A stretch of DNA of 64,000 bases, taken from positions 1,036,872-1,100,871 of the forward strand of contig NZ_JACIEF010000001.1 in NCBI RefSeq assembly GCF_014196715.1. The letters run 5' to 3'. Below the pieces are notes generated by a model. That model was not told the origin of the DNA. It searched no databases and saw only the letters and a list, made by a program, of their open reading frames with translations. The stretch's first letter is position 1, and every line of letters begins with the position of its first letter. Below are positions 26,505 to 35,689 of this stretch, piece after piece. The position numbers and the translations under genes are program-made. The stretch is from Pedobacter zeae (lineage in GTDB: Bacteria; Bacteroidota; Bacteroidia; Sphingobacteriales; Sphingobacteriaceae).

Positions 26505-27263
26505 TTATTTTTGAGGTTCAACTGTAAAGATATTATACTTATCGGCCAGTTTCCAAAGCTTGGCACCGCCTTTAATTCCGTCCCTGTTGGTTACAATCCT
26601 GATATTGTCTTCGAGTTTAAAATCGATCTGTTTGGAATTACCGCCACCTATATATAAGGTATCGTAATTAAAAACCGTTTTATAGATTTCGATCACTTTT
26701 TTAAGTCTTTTGTTCCAGCGTTCCGGGCCTATTTTTTCGAAAGCCTTATTACCGATGTAATCATCGTAATCTTCTTCTTTATTGATCGGGAAGTGTGCCA
26801 GTTCGAGGTGGGGCAGCAGTTCGCCATCAAATAACAAAGCTGTACCAAACCCTGTGCCTACCGTAAAAACAATTTCGAACCCTTTACCATCAACTACACC
26901 CAAACCCTGCTGATCGGCATCGTTCACCAAACGTACCGGTTTGCCCAATTCATTGGCCACTCGCTGGGCGAGGTCTACATCGGTCCATTTGCTTTTGGCG
27001 AGGTTGGGAGCTGTTTTTACAATACCATTTTTTACGTAACCGGGAAACCCGATCGATACGCGGTTATAACTATCAGGAAAAGGCTTAATCAATTCTACGA
27101 TACCCGTTACAATATCTTTTGGGGTAGCTTCTGCCGGGGTTTTGCTTTTTAAATATTCGGTAAGCATATTTCCGCTTTCATCCAAAAGAACTGTTTTTAT
27201 ACTGGTACCGCCAATATCGATCGATAATATGTTGTTGTTTTCAGCTTTTTTCTTTGTAGCCAT
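26505..27263 (-). CDS. ppgK: ROK-family polyphosphate glucokinase-like protein
   Basis: 252 residues with the phosphate-binding DIGGTSIKTVLLD (about 16-28), VSIGFPGYVKNG, the conserved Asn-Asp of LVNDADQQGLG (catalytic Asp), and TVGTGFGTALLFDG. The zinc-binding CxCGxxGC of many ROK kinases is missing, as in polyphosphate/ATP glucokinases (PPGK) of this length. It would phosphorylate glucose to glucose-6-phosphate, the substrate of zwf downstream. Use of polyphosphate is inferred from family resemblance and the ppk1 and ppx genes nearby. Confidence 0.78.
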   Translation of the reverse strand: MATKKKAENNNILSIDIGGTSIKTVLLDESGNMLTEYLKSKTPAEATPKDIVTGIVELIKPFPDSYNRVSIGFPGYVKNGIVKTAPNLAKSKWTDVDLAQRVANELGKPVRLVNDADQQGLGVVDGKGFEIVFTVGTGFGTALLFDGELLPHLELAHFPINKEEDYDDYIGNKAFEKIGPERWNKRLKKVIEIYKTVFNYDTLYIGGGNSKQIDFKLEDNIRIVTNRDGIKGGAKLWKLADKYNIFTVEPQK

Positions 27264-27426
27264 AATTCTGTATTTATAAATCCGAAGTTCTGCAAATAAA
27301 TTAAAACCACAAACATAAAATCGATAAGGAAGTAATTTATATGCAATAAAATTATCTATAAAATCTATGTATTTTGTAGAATATAATTATGTTTGTTCCG
27401 TTAACATAAAAAAGACCACAATTGTT

Positions 27427-28653
27427 ATGACGGTAAATTACCTGGCATTTGCTATACCAGCATTTTTTATTTTTGTATATATAGAGTTTAAAATCGCCAA
27501 GCAGCAGAAAAAAGCGGAAATTTTTAAATACGAAAGTACGGTTGCAAATTTTAGTGTAGGTATTGCCGAAAGGTTATTGAACCTGTTTATAGCCGCAAGT
27601 TTTTACCAGTTATACCAATGGGTTTATACAAACTATGCCATTTTTAATATTTCTACCAAATGGTACGTATGGATCTTGCTCTTGCTCGCAACTGATTTTG
27701 TTTGGTACTGGTACCACAGGTTAGGGCATGAGATTAATTTTTTATGGGCAGCACATATTGTGCACCACCAGAGCGAAGAGTTTAATTTATCTGCAGCGGC
27801 ACGGATTACCACCATACAGGCTATTTTCCGTAATGTTTTTTGGTGCGCCTTACCCTTAATAGGTTTTCATCCCAACATGATCATTACCATTCTATTGGCC
27901 CATGGTGCCTATTCATTTTTTACGCATACCCAATTGGGAGGCAAACTGGGCTGGCTGGAAAATATATTCATTACACCCTCTTTACATGGTGTTCACCATG
28001 CATCGGATGAGAAATATTTAGATAAAAACTACGGCGATGTATTTGTTTTTTGGGACAAATTGTTCGGTACTTTTCAAAAAGAAGAGGAAGCCCCAAAATA
28101 TGGCCTAACACATCCCATTAAAAGTTATAGTTTCATCTGGCAGCATTTCCACTATTACCTGGAAATTGCTGAAGCTTACAGGCGCGCTGATGGATTTAAA
28201 GCGAAATGGAATGCTGTTTTTGGCAGTCCGGCTTTAATGGACCAGAATATCAGGCCTATCCTGGAAGAACGCTTTTACCAGAATAAAACCCAGCATGAAG
28301 CCAAACCGAAACCCAAATTCAAAATCTACTTAAATAGCCAGCTCATTCTTGTAGTGGCCGTGCTTACCGGAACCACTATGTTTTACGAATACTTAACGCT
28401 GGTGCATAAAGTGGCCATATCGATTTTTATTTTGGTGACACTAATCAATATCGGGGCATTGCTCGAACAACGGAAGTGGATTTATTACCTCGAATGTTTC
28501 AGGTTGATCCTCGTTTTCGGTTATATTTTCTATACTTTCAACCTGCTTGGATTTTTAATATTTCCTGTAGTTATCCTGATTGCGCTTGAGCGTACCTGTT
28601 CTTTACGTAAACTTTACATGAGGCATGTATTTGAGTATGTAAAGGCACATTAA
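27427..28653 (+). CDS. Sterol desaturase/fatty acid hydroxylase-family membrane protein
   Basis: A 408-residue di-iron membrane oxygenase. The eight-histidine signature is present: H-R-L-G-H (about 98), HIVHH (about 112) and HGVHH (about 189), with GH/AH contributions between them. Transmembrane segments lie near residues 5-20, 45-75 and 140-165. After residue ~300 there are about four further hydrophobic helices not needed for the core enzyme. Alkylglycerol monooxygenase-like proteins have a similar extended C-terminus. I start at the ATG at 27427 (MTVNYLAF); an in-frame ATG at 27367 adds an unlikely polar stretch. Substrate unknown (lipid). Confidence 0.85.
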   Translation: MTVNYLAFAIPAFFIFVYIEFKIAKQQKKAEIFKYESTVANFSVGIAERLLNLFIAASFYQLYQWVYTNYAIFNISTKWYVWILLLLATDFVWYWYHRLGHEINFLWAAHIVHHQSEEFNLSAAARITTIQAIFRNVFWCALPLIGFHPNMIITILLAHGAYSFFTHTQLGGKLGWLENIFITPSLHGVHHASDEKYLDKNYGDVFVFWDKLFGTFQKEEEAPKYGLTHPIKSYSFIWQHFHYYLEIAEAYRRADGFKAKWNAVFGSPALMDQNIRPILEERFYQNKTQHEAKPKPKFKIYLNSQLILVVAVLTGTTMFYEYLTLVHKVAISIFILVTLINIGALLEQRKWIYYLECFRLILVFGYIFYTFNLLGFLIFPVVILIALERTCSLRKLYMRHVFEYVKAH

Positions 28654-29154
28654 GACTGTTTCTAACACTTTCGATTTTAACAGGCATATAAATGTTACAT
28701 AATAATGTTTCGTTTTGTTGTGCAAGCTTTAGAGCATGGAGCTGTTTGTAATGAAATTATTACAGGTAGCTTGATCTTGAGGTTAACAACTGTTGTTTTA
28801 GTTAGTTTTAAGCTTTGTTTTGGTTAAAATCACCTATTTTCGATGCCCGGTATCATCACACAGGGCTAATCAATTTTTGCAAACATCAACTTTTTTGTCT
28901 TTTTAAACATTCAATTAAAAAATATTTTGTATTGCGATGTTTTATTGTTTTTTGTTTCGATTTGTTTTATTAATTTTAAATAACGAAATATATAGTAAGT
29001 AAAACCAAATAAATCGCAACTATTAAGCGCCGTATTACTAGGTTTAATATTTACCTAATATATTTTTAACATGAACAGATTTATTTTGCCCGCTGAACCG
29101 GACGAAATAAATCAAAGTTATGATGCCAATTGCTAACCGGATATATAAACCATT
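28654..29154. other. AT-rich 500-base leader region before susC
   Basis: No gene found. It contains T-rich tracts (28880-28990) and a hairpin near the end (29078-29113). Such long untranslated leaders before susC genes often carry promoter and post-transcriptional control sites. Confidence 0.4.
29078..29113 (+). promoter_or_regulatory. Imperfect hairpin in susC leader
   Basis: GATTTATTT pairs with AAATAAATC, extended by three more pairs around two mismatches (29078-29091 with 29100-29113), loop 8 bases. It lies 42 bases before the susC start. Control role is a guess from position. Confidence 0.35.
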
Positions 29155-32100
29155 ATGATTAAAAATTTTACTCAACAGATTTCGTGGTACCAATGCGTCC
29201 TGCATGTAAAAAAAAGTAAGCCTCATCCTCACCAGAAGAAAAGGTCTGTTTTTTTTCAACCCACACTAAAACGCTTTAGCATTTTTTTATTTGCCGCAGT
29301 TATTCAGTTAATTTTTATTAACGGGAGCTTTGCGCAAACCCCTGCTCAAAAGATCGTTGTTAAAGGAACGGTTTTAGACGACCAGGATGGCCAGATACTC
29401 GTTGGAACAACTATAACCGATAACAATAAAAAGTTTTTGGGCATAACCGACGAAAAGGGAAATTATTCCATCAGCATTACCAAAGGAACAACCGTTTCCT
29501 ATACCATGATCGGGTATAAAACCCTTTCAAAAACTTTTAATAACAGTGAGAACGGTGCTGTTGTTAGGTTACAGTCTGCTATGGGGCAGCTCAATGATGT
29601 TGTAGTAACTGCTCTGGGTATAAAGCGTTCAGAACGAGCGCTCGGATACGCGATTACCACTTTAGATAGTTCGTCATTTACCAATGCAATGGCCACAAAC
29701 TGGACAGATGCATTATCCGGAAAAGTTGCAGGGTTAAACTTGGTCCGCAACAGTGGTTTGGCTGCATCCAATAAAATCATTCTTCGTGGGGAAAACAACC
29801 TCACGGGTGATAACGAAGCCCTGATTGTTATTGATGGTGTGGTGGCCAGCAGCAGTGCCAAACGTACAGCCGGAACAGGTGGCGGTGTTTATGGTACATC
29901 AGGGGATATTTTACCCACCGATTTTGGAAGTGCCATTAACGACCTCAACTCAGAAGACATTGAAAATGTTACGGTATTAAAGGGACCGGCAGCATCTGCA
30001 CTTTACGGACAAAGAGGTGCAAACGGTGCCATTGTCATTACCACCAAATCGGCAGGTAGCAAAAAGAAAAAGTTTAATATTACCTTTACTTCCAATACCA
30101 CTTTCGAGCAGATTAACAGGGGGCCTGACATCCAACAGGAATACGGTGCAGGTGTTGGCGGTGCAAGCTATTATAGCTTTGGCACAAGTGCCGATGGTGC
30201 AGATAACCATGCAACCAGTTCTACCTACGGGCCAAGATTTGATGGAACCAGCATGTTTTTTCAATATGATCCAGCTACGCAAAAGGGGGGAACAACGCGT
30301 ACACCGTGGGTAGCTTACCCAAATGCGCTTGATGCATTTTTCAAAACAGGAGTTGAAACAAGCAACTCGTTAACCCTGGATGGAAACGCCGGAAAAGTAG
30401 GTTTACGTTTTACTGCAAGCCACGGGGATAACGAATGGATTGTGCCCAATACCAATTTAGAACGCACTTCACTTTCTTTATCGGGCAACAGCAATATCAC
30501 CAAAAAACTGAATATTGTTTTCAAGGCCAGTTATAACAACAGGCATAGCGACAATTTACCCGCCACAGGTTATGGGAACCAATCGCTAATGTATTGGTTC
30601 ATGTTTGCCCATCCCAATATGAACCTCGATTGGTTTAAGAATTATTGGGTGGCCGGACAGGAGCAAAGAAAATTTCTTGATTTAACTTCCAGTTTTCCTG
30701 AAGGTCCTTACGCAATTTCGGAGCAATACCTGAACGGACAGCGGCGGAACGGTATTTTGGGAAATGTTCAGGCTACTTATAATTTTACCAAGAATTTAAG
30801 TTTGCTGGTACGTTCATCTATCGATTTTAACCATGATGTACGTGAAACCAAGCGCCCGTGGGATGCTGCGGGAGCAAAATTTGCACAGGGATCCTATCGT
30901 GTGCAGGATATCAATTCGTACGAAATCAACGCCGACTTTTTGTTAAGGTACAGTAAGGATCTTTCAAAAGATTTAAAACTTTCAGCAACTGTTGGGGGGA
31001 GCCAGTTAAGAAACAGGTATTATAAATCTGAGCTCCGTGCCGATGGTTTGATTATCCCGGCATACTACAGCCTGGATAACAATCAAAATCCGCTCATTTC
31101 TGTACCGGATACAGCCCGGTATAATATCAACAGTTTATACGGCACGGCGTCGCTATCCCTAAAAAACTATCTTTTTTTAGATTTAACCGGAAGGCAGGAT
31201 TGGAACAGTACCCTGGCATCTCCGCTGCGTACGGATAATGTAGGCTTTTTCTATCCATCAGCAAGTTTATCCTTTATTGCCTCCGATTTTTGGGAAATGC
31301 CTTCGCAGATCAGTTATTTCAAATTACGCGGTTCTATTGCACAGGTTGGTAGCGGCGGAACAACCCCGTACCGTACGGCCTATAATTACACATTAGCGGC
31401 AAATGGGATTTATCCGGGTGAAGCCATGACAAATCCAACCATATTGCCAAATGTTAATTTGAAACCACTCTCAACCACCACGATCGAGGTAGGTGCAGAA
31501 CTGAAGTTATTCAAGAGCAGGTTGAATTTCGACTTTGCCGCCTATACCGGAAACACCAAAAATCAGATATTAAGCCGTTCGATTGACAGGGCTTCAGGTT
31601 ATTCAATAGCCATATTTAATGCCGGGCGTGTGGATAATAAAGGTCTGGAAATGTCAGTGAATGCTACACCTTTACAAACCGCATTATTCAAGTGGACGGT
31701 GAATGGTACTTTTTCGGCAAACAGAAATACCATTAAAGAACTTGCAGATAGTTCAGTAATCCTGCGTACAGGACCACTTGGAGGTACCCAGATTGTGGCA
31801 AACGTTGGCGGTAGCCTGGGCGATATTTACGGCTATGGATTGAAGCGTTCGCCTGACGGACAGGTTATTTTCGATAACACAGGAAAAGCCATTCCAGACC
31901 AGACACAGTTAAAATACCTTGGCAACACCATGCCTAAATTTCGGTTTAGTTTTGGTACAGGCGTAACTTATAAAGGTTTCGCTGCAAATGTATTATTTGA
32001 TGCACAACTGGGGGCGGTTGCGCACTCCTTAACCTTTGCCAGAATGGCCGGGCTCGGTAAATTAAAATTAACCTTACCCGGAAGGTACGGCGGTTTAATA

Positions 32101-32475
32101 GGTGAGGGCGTGATGTTAAACCCTGATGGCGTTACTTATAGTCCTAATACTACAGTTGCAACTGATATTGGTGCATTTTACGAAGCGATGTACGGTTCTA
32201 CCAATGCAGAGGGAAGTACCTTCAGAACAGACTATTTAAAATTCAGGGAAGCCAATATTAATTATACTTTCTCAAAAAGAGTGGTTTCAAGCTTAGGATT
32301 GAGCAGAATAACAATAGGCGTATTCGGACGTAACCTGTACACCTGGTCGCCATGGCCAGCCTTCGATCCGGAGTTTGGTACATTATCGGGTAGTGATATT
32401 GTACAGGGGTTTGAAGTGGGGCAATTGCCTTCGACCAGGACCTTTGGTGCACGTTTAGTAGTGGGTATAAACTAA
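29155..32475 (+). CDS. SusC/RagA-family TonB-dependent outer-membrane transporter
   Basis: 1106 residues, normal for SusC. The order is: a signal peptide whose hydrophobic core starts unusually late (about 43-60, SIFLFAAVIQLIF, cut near FAQ), a carboxypeptidase-regulatory-like domain (VVKGTVLDDQDG...GYKTLS), the SusC plug motif LNDVVVTALGIKRSERALGYA, LKGPAASALYGQRGANGAIVITTK, and a large beta barrel ending ...GARLVVGIN. The start must be at 29155, as no other Met occurs before residue ~100. Followed after 7 bases by susD. It forms an import pore with the SusD lipoprotein as lid. The downstream phosphoesterases suggest an organophosphate cargo. Confidence 0.95.
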   Translation: MIKNFTQQISWYQCVLHVKKSKPHPHQKKRSVFFQPTLKRFSIFLFAAVIQLIFINGSFAQTPAQKIVVKGTVLDDQDGQILVGTTITDNNKKFLGITDEKGNYSISITKGTTVSYTMIGYKTLSKTFNNSENGAVVRLQSAMGQLNDVVVTALGIKRSERALGYAITTLDSSSFTNAMATNWTDALSGKVAGLNLVRNSGLAASNKIILRGENNLTGDNEALIVIDGVVASSSAKRTAGTGGGVYGTSGDILPTDFGSAINDLNSEDIENVTVLKGPAASALYGQRGANGAIVITTKSAGSKKKKFNITFTSNTTFEQINRGPDIQQEYGAGVGGASYYSFGTSADGADNHATSSTYGPRFDGTSMFFQYDPATQKGGTTRTPWVAYPNALDAFFKTGVETSNSLTLDGNAGKVGLRFTASHGDNEWIVPNTNLERTSLSLSGNSNITKKLNIVFKASYNNRHSDNLPATGYGNQSLMYWFMFAHPNMNLDWFKNYWVAGQEQRKFLDLTSSFPEGPYAISEQYLNGQRRNGILGNVQATYNFTKNLSLLVRSSIDFNHDVRETKRPWDAAGAKFAQGSYRVQDINSYEINADFLLRYSKDLSKDLKLSATVGGSQLRNRYYKSELRADGLIIPAYYSLDNNQNPLISVPDTARYNINSLYGTASLSLKNYLFLDLTGRQDWNSTLASPLRTDNVGFFYPSASLSFIASDFWEMPSQISYFKLRGSIAQVGSGGTTPYRTAYNYTLAANGIYPGEAMTNPTILPNVNLKPLSTTTIEVGAELKLFKSRLNFDFAAYTGNTKNQILSRSIDRASGYSIAIFNAGRVDNKGLEMSVNATPLQTALFKWTVNGTFSANRNTIKELADSSVILRTGPLGGTQIVANVGGSLGDIYGYGLKRSPDGQVIFDNTGKAIPDQTQLKYLGNTMPKFRFSFGTGVTYKGFAANVLFDAQLGAVAHSLTFARMAGLGKLKLTLPGRYGGLIGEGVMLNPDGVTYSPNTTVATDIGAFYEAMYGSTNAEGSTFRTDYLKFREANINYTFSKRVVSSLGLSRITIGVFGRNLYTWSPWPAFDPEFGTLSGSDIVQGFEVGQLPSTRTFGARLVVGIN

Positions 32476-32482
32476 TAAGAAA

Positions 32483-34063
32483 ATGAAAAAGATTAAATAT
32501 AATACCAGTTATGCTTTCTTACTGTTTATGGCGACTTCATTTTTCGCCTGTAAGAAAGATTTCGATAAAATCAACACAGATCCGATAGGGGTGCCCGAGG
32601 TTTCTGCCGATAAGTTACTGGCACCAGCCTTAACCAATGTGCTGAGCGCCAACTTAATCCGAAACAGAACCATTAACAACGAGTTGATGCAGGTTACTGT
32701 TTCTACTTTGGATGAGGTATTGGAAGGCAGGATTTACCGTTACGACATCAGGAGACAATTATCAGACGCGATGTGGAATTCGTGGTATTCGGAATTAACA
32801 AATATAAAGGACATCAATACCATCGCCAGCAAACCCAATGCGGTTAACACTTCTTACCAGGCAATTTCAAGAATTGCAGAAGCCTGGACCATGCAATTGT
32901 TAACCGATACCTACGGCGATGTGCCTTATACAGAAGCTAACCAGGGTAAGTACGGTATACTGGAGCCGGCATTCGATAAGCAAAAAGATATTTATGCCTC
33001 ATTGCTGAATAAATTAGAAGAAGCCAACACGCTACTCGCTGCTGGTCAATCCATCGTACCCAGTAGCGATCCGGTTTACAATGGCGATATCAGTAAATGG
33101 CGTAGATTTGGTAATTCTTTGTATTTGAGGTTGTTGTTGCGTATTTCGGGCAAGGCAGAAGCAAGTGCCCAGGCTATAGCTAAAATCAAGGAAATAGTTG
33201 ACACCAATCCGGCTAAATATCCGATCATGACCGACAATACCCACACAGCCCGGATCCTCTGGAATGGTACCAATAGCAGTACGGCTGTTTACTCGTCGCC
33301 ATTTATGGTTAGTGTTAGGCCGGCTGATTTCAGGGCATCAGCTATTGTCGATTTCTTCATGAATAACCTCACCAGCTGGGAAGATCCGAGGTTAATCCCT
33401 GCATATGGGAAAAATGGCGTGAACCGTTGGAGTATAGCTGCAGGACCTGCCGGATATGTTGGTGTGCCAAGTGCCTACCCGATAGGTAGCGGGGCGCCGG
33501 TTAAACAGGCATATTTTTATTCTGATGCCCAATCCGGTAATCCCACAACCCTGCAAACAGATGCTTTTACGGGGGTGATGATGAATGTGGCTGAGGTTGA
33601 TTTTATTTTAGCCGAAGCGGCCGCCAGGGGCTGGATAAATGGCAGCGGCGAAAACTATTATTACAAAGGGGTAGCGGATGGGATCAATTACTGGATTCCA
33701 GCATTATATGCAAACGGTAATGATGCAGCCGTACGGAGTTATGCTTTAAAAGGTGATTTTAATTGGGACGATGCGTTACCGTTAGATAATAAAATTGCCG
33801 GGGCAAACAGCAAGCTAGAACTGATCCATCTACAAAAGTACTATGCCCTGTTTCTGGTAGATTTTCAACAATGGTTTGAATATAGAAGAACCGGACATCC
33901 ATTACTCCCGAAAGGAGCAAATCTATTAAATGGCGGAAAAATGCCGGTGCGTTTATACTACCCTATACTCGCACAGTCAACAAATCCAACAAATTATAAA
34001 AATGTTTTGGTGGCACAGGGACCAGACGATGTGAATACACTGATGTGGTGGCAAAAACCTTAA
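32483..34063 (+). CDS. SusD/RagB-like substrate-binding lipoprotein
   Basis: 526 residues with a lipoprotein signal (ATSFFACKKDFDK, Cys about 22), placing it on the outer-membrane surface. It belongs to the SusD-like group with the NTDPIGVPEVS opening and TPR-like helices: AEAWTMQLLTDTYGDVPYTEA is the canonical stretch around residues 130-160. LAEAAARGW and FQQWFEYRRTGHP in the C-terminal half are also typical. Lid of the SusC pore; binds the cargo. Stop codon is directly joined to the start of the DUF5689 gene. Confidence 0.95.
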   Translation: MKKIKYNTSYAFLLFMATSFFACKKDFDKINTDPIGVPEVSADKLLAPALTNVLSANLIRNRTINNELMQVTVSTLDEVLEGRIYRYDIRRQLSDAMWNSWYSELTNIKDINTIASKPNAVNTSYQAISRIAEAWTMQLLTDTYGDVPYTEANQGKYGILEPAFDKQKDIYASLLNKLEEANTLLAAGQSIVPSSDPVYNGDISKWRRFGNSLYLRLLLRISGKAEASAQAIAKIKEIVDTNPAKYPIMTDNTHTARILWNGTNSSTAVYSSPFMVSVRPADFRASAIVDFFMNNLTSWEDPRLIPAYGKNGVNRWSIAAGPAGYVGVPSAYPIGSGAPVKQAYFYSDAQSGNPTTLQTDAFTGVMMNVAEVDFILAEAAARGWINGSGENYYYKGVADGINYWIPALYANGNDAAVRSYALKGDFNWDDALPLDNKIAGANSKLELIHLQKYYALFLVDFQQWFEYRRTGHPLLPKGANLLNGGKMPVRLYYPILAQSTNPTNYKNVLVAQGPDDVNTLMWWQKP

Positions 34064-35611
34064 ATGTTATTGATGATGAAAAATAAATTAAAATATTTTC
34101 TTTTACTCGCAGTTGTTGTGGCTATTTACACAAGTTGCAAAAGGGAAGACGATTACCGTTACAAATTCTCGGAAGCCGGATTTATTTCCAATTTCGATTT
34201 AAGAAGGTATTATAAAGGATCTGATCTTTCCCTTAATCCTGGTGCCATTGGAGGTGCTATAAGTATCAGGGGAGTAGTGGTTTCTGATTTCAGATCGGGT
34301 AATTCGGTGCCTGGGTTGATCGCATTGCAGAATAGCCGTATTAACGGTTCTGCTGATTCGCTCAGGGGGATTTCGTTTAATGTAGGTGCGGCAGCTGCTG
34401 ACTATATTCCCGGAGATTCACTTCATATTAAACTGGAAGGTGGCGTATTAAAAAAGGTGGATGGAATTCTACAGGTTACCGGGTTAACCAGTTCGGCTAT
34501 TACGAAAGTGGCATCAGGAAGAACAATTAAATTGCAAGCGGCCAATACAAACACTATTCTGGCCAATCCGGACCGTTACGAAAGCACATTGGTAGCCATT
34601 AACAATGCTGTATACGATCCCGAACCTGCAAGTAACGTGGTGTACCTGGGCGATAAAATACTGAATGATGGTTTCGGCACCGCAACCTTGCGTACAAGTG
34701 CCAGTGCAACCTTTGCCAATACCCCTGTACAACCTTCCGGTAATTTTACTGGTGTTGTATATGTTACGGGAACGGGCACTTCCAAAAAGATCGAATACCG
34801 GATGCGAACAGTTGATGACTTTTTTTATGTTCCGATGCCTAAACTATCGGCTGCTATAATTTCAGGGTTTCTTGCCGACCCGAATTCAACTGATGGAAAT
34901 TATGAATATATCCAGTTTTTAGCCACAAGAGATATAGATTTTGCAGCTACACCATTCTCTGTTTATACGAATAACAATGCGGGAGCTACTGCGTTTCCAA
35001 GCCAGGGCTGGAATACAGGTGCGCTTAGGACCTATAAGTTTAACCTAACCTCGGGATCGGTTAAAAAAGGACAGTTTTTCTATGTTGGTGGTGCCGGCCA
35101 AAGGATTAACGGATCTGCTTCAACAGTTGTGCCTGCGTCGAAATGGATATCGCCTGTCGATTATACAAAGGTTCCGGGGGCAAACGGTATAGGAGACGTG
35201 ACCAGTAACCTATTGGCAAATAGTGGAAATGTTGCTGGTATTGCAATATTTGAAGGCACCAATATTACTCCAAACTCGGTGCCACTGGATGTGATCTTTT
35301 ACGGTGGAGCCGGGGGAAGTTTTTATACTGCCGGGCCACCTGAATACGGGTTTAGAATTACCATTACCGACAAATTTGCCACCTATGCAGGAAAAGTTCC
35401 ACAGGAATACTATGGAAAAGGAACCAATGATATTTCCAAACGTTTCGTCGGTTTTCCGACAGCCATAAGTTTTGCCAAGCTGGGCGGCGTTTATAAAGCT
35501 GCTAAAGGCGGGTGGGAATCGGTGCGGACAATGACAAGTGTTGCGTTAACCAATACATCAGCACTGAGCGATATCGAAACAGGTGGCGTTACCGCGTTGG
35601 TCGAAAAATAA
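34064..35611 (+). CDS. DUF5689 lipoprotein, SusCD-associated
   Basis: A 515-residue surface lipoprotein (MKNKLKYFLLL...IYTSCKREDD, Cys about 24-25). The N-terminal DUF5689 region has an OB-like beta pattern: ISIRGVVVSDFRSGN, GISFNV, GDSLHIKLEGGVLKKVDG. The C-terminal half has a second beta-rich domain. DUF5689 proteins sit next to SusCD pairs that lack glycoside hydrolases. Adjoins susD with no gap, so it belongs to the same transcript. Start ambiguous between 34064, 34073 and 34076. A hairpin terminator follows at 35620. Confidence 0.85.
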   Translation: MLLMMKNKLKYFLLLAVVVAIYTSCKREDDYRYKFSEAGFISNFDLRRYYKGSDLSLNPGAIGGAISIRGVVVSDFRSGNSVPGLIALQNSRINGSADSLRGISFNVGAAAADYIPGDSLHIKLEGGVLKKVDGILQVTGLTSSAITKVASGRTIKLQAANTNTILANPDRYESTLVAINNAVYDPEPASNVVYLGDKILNDGFGTATLRTSASATFANTPVQPSGNFTGVVYVTGTGTSKKIEYRMRTVDDFFYVPMPKLSAAIISGFLADPNSTDGNYEYIQFLATRDIDFAATPFSVYTNNNAGATAFPSQGWNTGALRTYKFNLTSGSVKKGQFFYVGGAGQRINGSASTVVPASKWISPVDYTKVPGANGIGDVTSNLLANSGNVAGIAIFEGTNITPNSVPLDVIFYGGAGGSFYTAGPPEYGFRITITDKFATYAGKVPQEYYGKGTNDISKRFVGFPTAISFAKLGGVYKAAKGGWESVRTMTSVALTNTSALSDIETGGVTALVEK

Positions 35612-35619
35612 ATAACAGG

Positions 35620-35643
35620 GAAGGCCGGTTATCGCTGGCCTTC
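35620..35643 (+). terminator. Terminator after the DUF5689 gene
   Basis: 9-bp stem GAAGGCCGG/CTGGCCTTC with one G-T pair and a 6-base loop, then a T-rich tail (TTGTGTTTTATT). The phosphoesterase gene starts 46 bases on and may have its own promoter or read-through. Confidence 0.65.
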
Positions 35644-35689
35644 TTGTGTTTTATTCATTTATATCCCAATGATTTAATCAGGAAAAAGT

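Noticed and set aside
28654..29154. ECF sigma/anti-sigma pair expected before some SusCD genes
   Set aside because: No open frame of suitable size; region is AT-rich and non-coding.
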